Shown one piece after another: positions 11,558 to 23,248 of a DNA stretch of 64,000 nucleotides (position 1 is the first letter of the stretch; each line of letters opens with the position of its first letter). Under the pieces are notes generated by a model. The model made no database searches. It worked only from the letters and a program-made list of their open reading frames with translations, and was not told the origin of the DNA. This DNA comes from Phallusia mammillata. Taxonomy: Eukaryota; Chordata; Ascidiacea; Phlebobranchia; Ascidiidae. The position numbers and the translations under genes are program-made. Location: contig QLIY01000006.1 of NCBI GenBank assembly GCA_003260075.1, positions 404,629-468,628 on the forward strand, given 5' to 3'.

Positions 11558-14500
11558 GAAAAGGTCAAAACAGCACCCGTTAAAGTTTGCAAAACAATTG
11601 TTCGTGTAGTTAAGCTTTGCAAATTAAGAAAAACAGAAGAGTGCTTGTGTAGAGACAAACACGAGTTTAAGACAAACACGATTGTGTAAAAAAAGGACAA
11701 AACTTTTTTATAGACCTATAAAAGTGACAACTCAAAATTTAATGATCTACCAAAAGTTCGTATTACTCGTTTTATATTCGTTTCGAATTTGGTTGCGTAA
11801 ATCTTGTAGCACTATAGACAACTGAACGATCTCTTCTAGTCTGCTTGCGGGCTGGCGCCGACAATTTAACGACACTCAGCATTCATATGGATTACAACAT
11901 TTACGAGTGGTTAATTTAAACGTCTTGCCGACCAAGAAGTGCGCTTGCCTAGATAACTTTCAACATTGCTAACCGCACTCGTGTGTACAACTTTAGCGGT
12001 TGGTAATTGTTATGCATTTTCTTGCTGTTGTTTGTACAAGTAGGTACTTTTACAGTCACGTGGAGGATATTAGGCAAAAATTTAAAATGGTTGTATAAAT
12101 AGACGAAAAGTTTATCTGGTTCAGTCTAGTTTTGTGTTTGTTTGTATAAATCTGTTACAGTCGTTTATCGACAACAACTTGATTAATCGATCTTGCATTG
12201 TTTCATTAACTCTAAATTATAAAATCGTTACATGCGACATAAAACTTTTTAAAAATTAACTGTGTTACTAGTTTGCAGACATTTTTGTCTAATTTTATAA
12301 CAAGGCGTTAACAACATGGTTTTCTGTGACTGCACGAAGCTTGACCGGGTAAACAAGCCTAGAGCTGAACTCATGTGTTTTAGCGTAACTTAACGCGCCT
12401 GCGAAAATCCATCTTACACATCAAACCAGAGCTCGGCATCGAGTGAAACATAAAACTATTGTTTCCAGTCTTTCATTCAACTAAATCGCTAGTAAAGGCA
12501 TTCCTTTGATGATCGTGTAGAGTTTACGCAGTACGCGTGGCGTTTTGCTACCTTGGTATGTACTGACGTAGTTTCGCTTTGTTTCCGCTACTGAGGAAAA
12601 CGCTGGCAACACACATTTTTTGTAAAATAGTCAAATTCTTCCACCGCCGTCTGTTTCGAGACTGATTTGGAATGTTCAATGCATTTTCCAATTGGCTAAA
12701 AAGATTGCCATAGTATGAATTGCATAACATATGTGCAGCCTAACCCAGGACAGGTTTAGTCGTTTAACTGGTATTTACTCGTTGCTTGCTGTCAAATACC
12801 GTATTTTGAAAAAAGACAATAATGGAACAAAAGGCGTTTACATGCAGCTTGCCCAATAGTTTCAATTTTTGCGTGATTATATCCTGAACGATTTTATTCC
12901 CAAAACGCTACAAAACTGCATTCTAATCTACATTGGTATATGTATTTATAGTCCAGACAAAAACAGTCGCGCTATTCGTTAACTGAGGGGTTGTAAATTT
13001 TTAAAATGTAACAATTGGGCAGGAGCTTGGCCGAATGGTTCCATATACGGACATAAAAATAACATCAAAAATTAAGTTGGGTAAATTTTTGGGCGCAGGT
13101 GACAGACTTCCAGCTGTCCAGATAAGGTGCTTCATCTGCTTTAAGTGACTTCCTACTGATGCAAATGTCCTTATACGCCGGTGATCAATCAAGGCAGATC
13201 ACAGGAGTAACATTGCGCGGACGCATGAAAGTTTGTCGCAGTGAAAACGTCACTCACCGCGAGTTCGGCACTCGCACCAAAGGAAAGTCCGCGAAAATTC
13301 GGGAAGGAAGTAAATCATCTTCCTGATTTTGTTTGTAATGATTGACGCAATACTCGCGTAATCTGTGTATATCAGTTAACTTTTACGCTCACACTAAGTT
13401 GAATTCGGGAACAGGGTTTAGTGAATGACAAGTTCTGCTTGATTTTCAAAATTTTAGAGAAGTTTCTTGAGTCAAGTAAGTTTGTATATCAAGGAAATGG
13501 TTGGAAGATTGACAACTTTGATGTTTTTTTGACTTTTTGTGAAAGACCAAGTGAGGGCATAAAGTTTGCTGACATTTGTCGCGTGCCAAATAAGTTTAAC
13601 CTCTCTAGGAAATGTCATTCGAATTTCGTCAACTTGTTTACGATCATTAAACTTGTGTGTATTTACTGTAACTTTAAAGTGTTTGTTTGTTTTTAACTCG
13701 GATGTAAAAATCTTAATCCAAGCGGCTGTCAGATCCTACTAAAGTTTCGCCAAATTAGTTAAACTAAACCAAAACAATAAACTTTACACAACGCCAATTT
13801 ATGTTTGTTTCTGTAATCGAATGACATATAGATGTTTAAACTTTACCAAAACTTGGTAATGGGCAATAATTTAGGTTATGTAAACAAAAATGAACAACAA
13901 AGTTCTTTACGAAATATCTTATTTTAAAAAATCTATGCAATACTCACAATGTATTTCAACCTCGTTTTATGTTAATCTTTGAATTGCTTGTTGTGGGGCC
14001 ACGCTTTTTATTGACGTTTACCACATGGTACAGTATTAGGGTAACCTATTAGTCACACGGTCCTATGTTGTTGCCAAGGTTATTGAACTTCAGTTAAATG
14101 TTAAGTGTAGCCTCGCATTTACAATGGGAATATACATGTGCCAATCACTGTTTGTTATTTCCTATCGCGTGCTGTGACACAATAGTCCACCCGACAATGT
14201 GCATGTGAGGAAATGTCGTGGGTAGGGGGTTTGATTGTGATGACGTCACGTCCTCTGGCGGCCGGGTACGTGATGTGATTTTATTTACGCGGTGACAATC
14301 TTTGCTGAATTGACTCAAAATGCTTCATGCTGTCCAAACGCATGGAAGTGTGACGTTATAGTGTTGAAATATTTGGATGCAAACAAATTTAAAGCCAATG
14401 TGGGTTAGGGCGTTGGTTCGTTGGTCGCGTTTATTGACTAGACTTGGGTGCAAAGATTTGGTGATTTTTGACAATTATTAGTTTGTGTCATTTTTTTTAC

Positions 14501-17055
14501 GAATAAATTATATTCTGAGGTTCAGTACATCTCGCAATCCAGCAAATGCGCCGATTTTATCTCAGTTTATTTATTTGCACTTTGGATCGATTTTTGGTAT
14601 AATGGTTTACTAATTAATTGACGTTAATATTTCATGAAAATATTATGTATAATAGAAAAAATATATTTGAGTAAAATATAACGTTTCGACGAATCTTTTG
14701 TTTTAGTTGCGTACATTTATTAAATGGTTTTCACAGTAAATACACTTGAATATATTTTGAACTAGTGTCGACGAAACGTCTTTTTTTAAATGTTAGCGTG
14801 TTATCTTGGTCAGTAATTTGTATCAACGTTTTTGCTTAAAAGTGTTTTGCACCTTTCAAAGGAATTCGCCCATCTTTTTCCGTTAGCTTCTAAAGCTATT
14901 GCTGTTTTTCATGTGCACCGTTAGGTCAAAAATAACTGTGGCATTTGTAACTAGTAATAAGGTGTTGTATATAGGACCAATGTGTGCAGTATATGTGAAT
15001 TGTAATGTAAAACAAATGACAGTGTACAGAAAAAACACGTTTCGAACGTAAATTTAGTCTCATATATCGTTTCTCAGTACAAGTCATCGCCATTTGTATT
15101 GAGAAGGCAGCAATTATATGCAAACCACATGTGAATTTTCACACGCCTGAATCATCACTTAATCGTGAATTCCGTAAAAACCGGTGCACATTTTTAGACT
15201 TAATAAACAGCATGACAAACCACTAAACAGAGCTTCTAAACCAAAAATTTGGAGCACAACTGCTGGTATTAAGATTACCTTGAGCGAACACGACTAAGCG
15301 AACGATAAAAAAACTTGAAATAAAGCGAACGTACCGCCATTACTTTACATTTCACATCATACATTTGTAATACAGATATCCATATAGGTTTGAATACCGT
15401 CTTGCATTCAATGTAAAGTCGCTGAATTAAATACTCACTTGGCTTTTGTAAACCTTTGCCGACATTTACCAAGTGACATTTCACGTTAGTTACGCTGAAG
15501 ACATAAGCGTACGAAAATGTATGAAATGCTTTGGAAACCCTAGTTAAGCATATTCTCACATTTTAATGGGATATTTATTCCAGTATCTGTCACCCCATGA
15601 CAAATAAGGACAAAAAACATGAAAGATAGGTGGCAAGTATATCAAAAATAATGTCATGCATTTATATGTTTTAGCTTTGGCCACTTGGTTTTATTCAAGG
15701 TAAATTTTCTATTTAGTCCATTATTTAATCTTTTTGTCATTGCTGAGAAGTTTGCCAACACCCCAAATGGGTTGGAATTTTTCACTAACCTCCTCTATAC
15801 ATAACCCACCGCTATCACAGGCAACAGAGCAAAAATGACAGATCAATGACAAGCGCCCATCATCACCAGCCCCGCGTTAAGCGGTCTGTTTCAACCGTGG
15901 TGGTGATTACGAATAGCTACTGCGGCCGTTGCCCAAGCTTTTAGAGTCCGAAGTATGACAATAATTCTTTCAAGTGCTTTCCTATGCGCCCAAAAAATTT
16001 GACAGGCCAGCACGAGGCGTTCTTATTGGTGCGCATTAAAGCGTAACGATTCATCACACTCTGTCAAATTTCAAGTGGCATTTGATTGATGGCAGCTGAC
16101 AGTTTTTGCTCGTCAAGGGGCAATTACATGCCACTCAGGAGGCACTTTAAGAAGGGTGTCTGTGTTGAGTAGTGCGGTATGCTAGATTGACCACAAAGTT
16201 ATTGCTTAGGTGAACAACTTGTTGTTGTTAATTGTTTGGCCAGCTAAAATGGGAAAAAGATTGCCACGTTGGGTGGCACGAGCACTAAATGAAGTATTTC
16301 AAACGTTTAAAGCATTTCAAACAAAAGTTTTTGATGGTATGATTTTTTATATCAAAGGGATTATAAATCACCAATTTTACGAAAGTTCCAGACTATTGGT
16401 GTAGCTGAGAACGTGGTGTGTAATTTGTATTCCTAATGTCTACTGTTGCTCTGCAATTTCATCCCTAAAAGTTGTGGCGCACTGATCCCAACCACAAATT
16501 TTCACGACGCTTATGTTACGTAATATTTAGGCAACAGATTGAGGAAGTGAAGCAACTCGTTATGTCTTACTTATTTGTATTTCAAGAAGCAATATCTTTG
16601 TTTTTGGTTCATTGCCACTTCCTTACATACTTCCCAGGTTTGGTTTTTGTATCACATCCCTCTAAAATTACCTTGTTTACTGTAATCAACGCATAGCCTA
16701 TAGCGGCTGTTATGCGATGCAAAAATAACTGAAATTTCAGCTTCTCGCGTTTAAGTGATTTTGTTCGCGTGTTGTCTGTTTACATATTCCACGGTTCTAA
16801 TTTACGCTTAAAGAAATAAACAACATCATTGCTACGCAGTTACTGAGAACTTACATGCTGTTTGCATTTGAGCGAAACAAATCAAACGGTCTGTGGTATA
16901 ATTTTCAGGATATATTGTTATGCATACGTAAATATTTTTCACCAAAACATGCAGTCACATCGCTTAACAGTGGTTCCTTTTTAGATGACATTTAACATGA
17001 TTTATTCTCATTGCAAAATTCTTTGTGTTTCCTAGATTACAGCAGGCAAATCACA
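11558..17055. other. No recognisable gene
   Basis: About 5.5 kb with short frames only. A splice-acceptor-like pyrimidine stretch ending in AG at 17034-17035 lies 20 bases before the GPCR start codon, so a 5' untranslated exon or trans-splice site may exist, but no upstream exon can be identified. Confidence 0.45.
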
Positions 17056-20012
17056 ATGCTTAAAAACGCTAAAATAAAACACGTTATGACTTCATTGCTT
17101 TTACCGATGTTGCTGCTGAGCATCAGTAGTTCGGCATTCGGACAACCAAGCAACTTCCCCGACCTTGACGAGTTCCAGTTTGAAGATGCTGAATATGGGG
17201 AAAACCCCTTAGAAGCAGACCATGGTGGTCTCGAAGAACTTGAAAAATCGTTGGACCAGAAAATTGGAGAGATGACATCATCACGACGTTACGTCATCAG
17301 TCTGGTGTATTTCGTCATAGCTGTGGCGGGGGCTGTAATGAACGTGGTGGCCTTGGTTGTGTCACAGCGATGCAGTTCTCTGCAGTACTCACAAAGGTTG
17401 TTCATGCAGAACTTATGCATTTCATGTCTCCTGCTTATTCTGTCTATGGGATTTTCGGCGCAGTACAGGCTGCTGGAAACTTGGATGCTCGGATCTATTA
17501 TGTGCAAGGTAAGGTGGGGGATAACATTGAACGTAACATGTAGATTAAAATATTATAAATTTCATGTAAGCATAAATAGGCATTCACAGCCTGCTATAAA
17601 AGTGATCACATAACGCAATGGTGCGTCGTGCGCTTATATCGTACGATAAATTAACACATTGCGCCACCAATCAACCTATTTTGAGTTGCCAAAATTGACT
17701 TGATTAACCCTGCATTTCTGATCGTATCTTTTAACTCCCCATAACAATGTTATAGGCTACCAAGTAAAAAATCTAGCGCCAAACCTATTTACGGTGTTGG
17801 TACATTCCTTTTTTATTTTCGGTACCAGGTTTAATTTTTCGTGGTTGCACGGAAATATCAAATACCACTTCCCGACTTAGCGGCTGCTGTCTGTGTAGAA
17901 AGAATTCTTCCTTATGTTTTGTGAGCCTAAACCAGGGGTGGGGAACCTTTTTGTTTGTGAAGGCCGCCAAACGGTTTATCGACACTCGTTCAGGCCGCAC
18001 AGACTATTTCTCAGGCCAAGGACAGTGGGATTCAAACTTTTTCATTTACAGAATGGTCGATGTGATATTGGACTTACGGTCCAAGCTAAATAAAATTCGT
18101 CACTACATTTCCACCCTCACTGCAACATTCAGGATTTTATTAACATAGAAACTCGCTTGTTTATCAATATCAATCTAAGAGCAGCTTGTGACATCACAGA
18201 CGAGTTTAAGACATTCGATTATGCGCAAACAATTGTTCCTTTGCAACACAAGTAAGATTATAGAACCTTGGTCTCTTGGCAGTTCTACAGATATCGCTTT
18301 GTGTACCAGTACGCAAACATTTGGCTCTAGTTTCAAAACCGCTGCCCTAGAACGAATCAAATAGTAATGTGGAATAAAGGTAAAAAAATACGTTTCTGTC
18401 TAGTTTTTAGCGCCTGGTGCAGAATGTATTATCAACATCCTAAATTGTATTCTGACATCGAATTTTTTTGCCATTTTACGGCTATTTATTTTTTCCCTCC
18501 TTATAAGGGTTGATCTCATGTTCTACAGTCGTATTAGCCATATATTTTTCAAAGTCGGAAACGTGTTGCGTGTATTAAACAAAGAAAAAAAAAATTAAAA
18601 TAGAAGAAAAAAATTTGCATATAGGAGCATAAATATCACATAATATCAGTTAATTTTCCTAGGCTTACACCTTTATTTTCAAACGTCAAAACTGTCACTT
18701 TATAAAAATGGTAACATCTTAATTCATATTAGTATGGGTTTCTGCATGTAAGCAGCAGTGAATTTATGATCAACTGGAGATAAAATGCATGTGTCTGTGG
18801 TGGGTTGCAACAAACTTTTCAACTTATTTTGTGCTTGGCCCATTTGTTTGGACTTTAAACCCAAAAATTACAAGTGCAAAACCTTCCGTGTTTTGACTTC
18901 TGGTGCCACCTAACGATTTCTTTTTTGACATATTTAAATTAATGACTATTTTGTTTTAAACTTATGTTGTTACGAGTTATTTTCTACTTTGCACTAAATC
19001 TTTTTTTTCTTTTTCACAGTTGGTTAACTGCGTGAAGGCTCTTGCAATCTTCGCCCAGGCTTACTTCACCGTCACGCTCTGCGCCGACTACGTCATACTA
19101 CGTAAGCGTCCACGTATCACTGACATCACACGCACAATCCTAGAAATCGCAGCGGTGGTGTTTGGTTGGGTGTTTTCCCTTGCTTTCGCTGCACCAATGC
19201 TTGTATTTTCCGAGGTTGAGAATTTGGGAAAAATCAATACATGCGAGCTGGTCTTCCAACTTCCTCTTCCCGATCAGAAAGAAGATCATTACGAACAGTC
19301 CGATTCTTTTGCGGAGGATGATATGGAGTACTATGATTACGAATTGGAGCACTACCCTCTTCCGGAAATCCCGTTCCAGGCGGAAGTGCAGGAGCATGTT
19401 ATAGAGTGCAAAGACGCTGACAATCCTCCTTATATGACGTGGCTGATTGTGACTTTTGTGGCAACCTTTTTGCTCCCACTTCTCGCCGTCTTTGTGTTGT
19501 GGATTCTTAACAAAGTCCTTATGACGCCACATTCAGTCCTGGTACCACAAAACGCATATTCCGAACCGACAGCGGTACGCCATAGAAATTCATCCCGCAA
19601 CAATAAGCGCCAAATGCGTCCCTGTATGCCCGCCGGAGTCTGGGTGGCCCTAATTTGTGCAGTGTGCTTCGTCTGTTATGCTCCTTTTTACGCATACCAT
19701 GTGGGGCGGATCCCAGGTCTTCCACTGGGGCTAAAATCTTGCGCCAACTTCCGAGATTACAGTTTTGTCCAAGGTTATTTTACCTGTATTCTTTTGCCCG
19801 CTTTGGTCGTCGCATATTCTCGCCCCATCGGCATTCAATCGTGTTCCAGGGCGCTCACTACGTCATCCACGTCATCATTTGCATCATCGTCGAGCAGCAA
19901 ACGTAAATCTACTTCATCGGGGGAATCTCAAACCCCAGATGGGACCGAGAGTGGACCCTACCAGGCCCCCTTGTTAACCGCAGAAAAACCTCAACAAACT
20001 TCTGTACTTTAA
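17056..20012 (+). CDS. Divergent rhodopsin-class (class A) GPCR
   Basis: Two exons, 17056-17508 and 19020-20012 (phase 0, AAG|gtaagg to cacag|TTG), give 481 residues. Residues 1-29 look like a signal peptide; the N-terminus is acidic with Tyr47. TM1 (about 79-103) has GxxxN with Asn96; TM3 follows Cys150, the likely disulfide partner of a Cys in a very long acidic second extracellular loop rich in Asp, Glu and Tyr. TM4 has Trp, TM5 and TM6 conserved Pro. Key signatures are missing: TM2 has Cys for the sodium-site Asp, DRY reads ADY (173-175), and NPxxY reads LPALV. The Ser/Thr-rich tail ends TSVL, a class I PDZ-ligand form. Acidic tyrosines suggest sulfation and a peptide or chemoattractant ligand (inference). 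The start was chosen because it directly precedes the signal peptide; an in-frame non-AUG extension upstream crosses the acceptor-like site. Confidence 0.85.
17933..18035. mobile_element. hAT-like terminus inside the GPCR intron
   Basis: CAGGGGTGGGGAACCTTTTT followed by GC-richer sequence resembles a hAT left end and the outer element at 1.9 kb. No matching right end was found within the intron, so it is a truncated relic; the right limit is approximate. Confidence 0.5.
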
Positions 20013-20699
20013 ATATCTTATTTTTGATTGCGGTTAAAACATTTTTGCCACATTGATAAATAAGTTGCGTGAGACAACATACCTATAAAGTCAACATTCC
20101 CCTTTATATTAGACAACAGCATCTTAATATTGCCATGTTACATTACAGTTTTCTTTCAAATATAGCTTGAGGTTATGGTTTTCACTAGAGACGAAACCTT
20201 TCGCTGCAAGTTTTCACCATAAAAGTCACTTTTGTCTTGATCTAATTGAATTTAACTCAATTATTTGTGATCTATAACAAGGAATTTCAGTTCTTACTTT
20301 TTTGTTTACTGTTCCGTTGTGTTTTCTTATTAGCATTACCTCATTTTTGACTGATTCCACTATCATAGTGTCTGCCTGTTTACGTATGTTTCAATCTGCT
20401 GATGTACCTGCATGTTTTTGCAAACAAATTGCAATCTTAAAAGGCAAAATCCAACAGTACCTTTTAGTAAGTTATGTATGTTATTACCATATAGCACATA
20501 TCATGAGTTTTCTTGAAAACTATTTCAAAGTAAAACCAAGTTAAGTTAAACAGTTTCTGTTATACCTCTCGTTGTTAACTATTTTAGGAATATGTACCCG
20601 CTGGTCGGGTCGTAGTTATTGGATAATAATTTTCAAACAAACTTCTTCTCTTTGTTTTTTGCTTATTTCTCATTTTCTCTAACTTGCCATTGTATGTCA

Positions 20700-20705
20700 A
20701 ATAAA
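20700..20705 (+). promoter_or_regulatory. Candidate polyadenylation signal of the GPCR
   Basis: AATAAA about 690 bases after the stop codon. It is a plausible but not unique candidate; the closer sequence has only variants such as GATAAA. Confidence 0.35.
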
Positions 20706-20709
20706 AAAT

Positions 20710-21728
20710 CATGATTTTGAGGAATTTTTGACTAAATTAACTCAATGCTAACTAAAAACCTGACTAACAGATGACCTGACAAAGACTCTGTATGAGCCTT
20801 TAAGAGAGTTTTGAGAGTTTCGTGGAACACAATCCTATGAAATATAATTTTGCTCTCGCCTTTCCGGTGATCAGCTCGCTTTTTGAAATCTTCGCGACAA
20901 AGGGTTTGTGGGTGATAAGATATACCGAAGAATTTCATCCGAATACTACTTTGAAAAATCACCTTCGAGTAACCTATCACGTGTGGAAATCTTGACCAAA
21001 CGTGTGGAACAAACCTACATAAGATAGAAAAAAAGTAGGGACAGAAAACAACATCTCTTGTCACTACTTTGATTTATGCTCATTAGGTGAAAAGGTGAAA
21101 AGTTGAAAAATACAAAATTTGTATTTGTGTAGGCTATTTTAAAAATAGGCCTATTGAATAAATTGCATATGTGATATACACTAGTTTAATGAAACTTTTA
21201 TGAAACATGCAAACCTGAAACTATACTCAATTAGTTATGTTTTTTTAAGGGGGTATATTCACTCGAAAACCGTTAGGTTAATACGATGCCTTCCTGCCAT
21301 CATATTTGTTTTCAATTTAAAATTTGCGTTCGCTAAAAATAAACGATTGATTGACAAGTAAAATAATTTAAACATACATCGTTTTATTTTTTTCATGGAA
21401 ATCAATTTCGTGTACATATTCGAATTCGAACTACAACTAAAAGGGCGGGAATGCTAATCGCCAAGTGACGTGGCGCAGTGTTTTTGTGCAGAAGTACGTT
21501 TGCTTGTTTTTGTGTCCATTCTGATTTGGAGTGCTATAATGATGCCCTTTTTTGCACAATTATTGCGAAAGTTTGCAAATTTAGTTGAAAAACTTAGATG
21601 TCAAAAGAACACTGCGTAATTTGGTACTTCTTGAGGTGGGTTGCAAGTAGTAACTTGTACCTTAGTTTTGCTAAAAATCTGGAAAATGTCCCAAGCTGAT
21701 CAAACAAACAATGCATTCAAAGCAAAAA
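20710..21728. other. No recognisable gene
   Basis: AT-rich intergenic DNA with short frames only. Confidence 0.5.
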
Positions 21729-21736
21729 GGTTAAAC

Positions 21737-21886
21737 CAGTGGTTTTCAACCAAAAACTATCCATCCAGATAGATCGTGTACTTTACAATTAAGTTGAGTT
21801 TGCTACATAAATTCTTTGGTAGGAGGCCACAGGTCTTACAGGGTTACTTTTAGGGGCCATGGTGCATGAAAGGTTGAGAACCACTG
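21737..21886. mobile_element. Short hAT MITE (150 bp)
   Basis: Ends CAGTGGTTTTCAACC and GGTTGAGAACCACTG are inverted repeats with one mismatch. An exact 8-bp target duplication GGTTAAAC flanks it at 21729-21736 and 21887-21894. It has no coding capacity. Confidence 0.9.
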
Positions 21887-21894
21887 GGTTAAAC

Positions 21895-23248
21895 AATGTT
21901 TCTCTTTTTTGCCATGAGTTGGGGACACAACTGTTTCTCTCAACAAAATTTTGTTTAATTTGCATTTGTAATTTTTTTGGCACCAAGCTGTGATGTTGTT
22001 ACTTTTAATGAACTGATCAAACAAAATGGCGTAATGTACTAGGTTTATTGCCCTACTAGTCCTTTTAACATGACTACATATATTGCAACTAAAGTGAAAG
22101 CGGAACCACAACCTTCAAAACACAAGGCCAGTAGTTGACAAACTAGGTTAACTGTCAAAGCAAATCTAAAACAATTTCTTAGCATAGCATTATTTTTCAG
22201 ATGGCACATTTTTATTTAAATACTTTGGTACAGCAATGGCAAGTCTAATTGAAAGAAAAATATGCAAAGTAAAAGAAAAGTCTACTCCGTAGAAAGCAAG
22301 TAAGTGCTAAATTTGTGCATGACTGAAAATAAGTGGTTGACTTTAGACACATGATTTAAATATTAATTTACAAAGTGTGTGTGTGGGAAAGGAGTATACA
22401 GTTGTTGTGCATAATTGTTAAAATTCAGAGAAACAGTGTTTATACAGTAGTTTTTAATGTTATTCTAGCACCAAATGTTGGATAATTAAAAAAAAATTCC
22501 AGCATCAATTGTCTCGTTGGATTGGATGTATCATTTACAGTAATGTACTGATTGTTTGTGTGCAATTTTTAGGTGTTAATGTGCCATGTAGTATGTCTGA
22601 ATTGACTTTACTGGCAAGCATAACATTTTTTAGACTCTAAAGCAGTTACTGTCAAGCGGTATTTCAACATCAAACAAAAGCACATTAATGTTTATGCAAA
22701 AATACTTAATTCAAAAAGGCGTAGTACAAAACAGAGAGTGCAACATGTTCATCATTGTAAAAACCTACCATTTTGCTACACAACTCAAAACACAAAAAAG
22801 TAGTTGAACTTAAAAACACCAGCTAACAAACCAGTAGTGCATATGAAAATAACATAAAATGCATTTGATGCAAAAACTTGTAAACATAGGCATGGCCTGT
22901 GAAATGTAAAAATGGTAATAGAACACAAATCAATGTTTAACATCTGGGAATAAGATTAGCACAATAGAAAGGATGCAAAAACAAATGATAATTTATTCAT
23001 TAACAAGTTATACATTTAAAGAAACTCACAGTTTCAATTTTAAGTGCTGTTTTTTTGTTATTTTGTTGTAGGAAAGTTGCAGCTTTTCTTTTTTACAGTT
23101 GAAAACATCAAGAACTTTTCTGAAAAAGTTGTTTTCATGCACCAAAAAAAGTGATAAATGCAGCAATGCAATATATGAAATGTTCATATGTCTGTACCAA
23201 AGATATATATTAGTATGCCTTTACATTACGCCTGCTTCTTATGATTTC
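21895..23248. other. Intergenic DNA and kelch-gene 3' untranslated region
   Basis: There are no coding frames of note. The part next to 23249 is probably the 3' UTR of the minus-strand kelch gene. A GT dinucleotide stretch lies near 22375. Confidence 0.45.
22992..22997 (-). promoter_or_regulatory. Candidate polyadenylation signal of the kelch gene
   Basis: AATAAA on the minus strand about 250 bases after the proposed stop codon. Confidence 0.4.

Noticed and set aside
13030-13060. Second A-box-like string, TTGGCCGAATGGTT
   Set aside because: No B box or stems follow; chance or decayed repeat.
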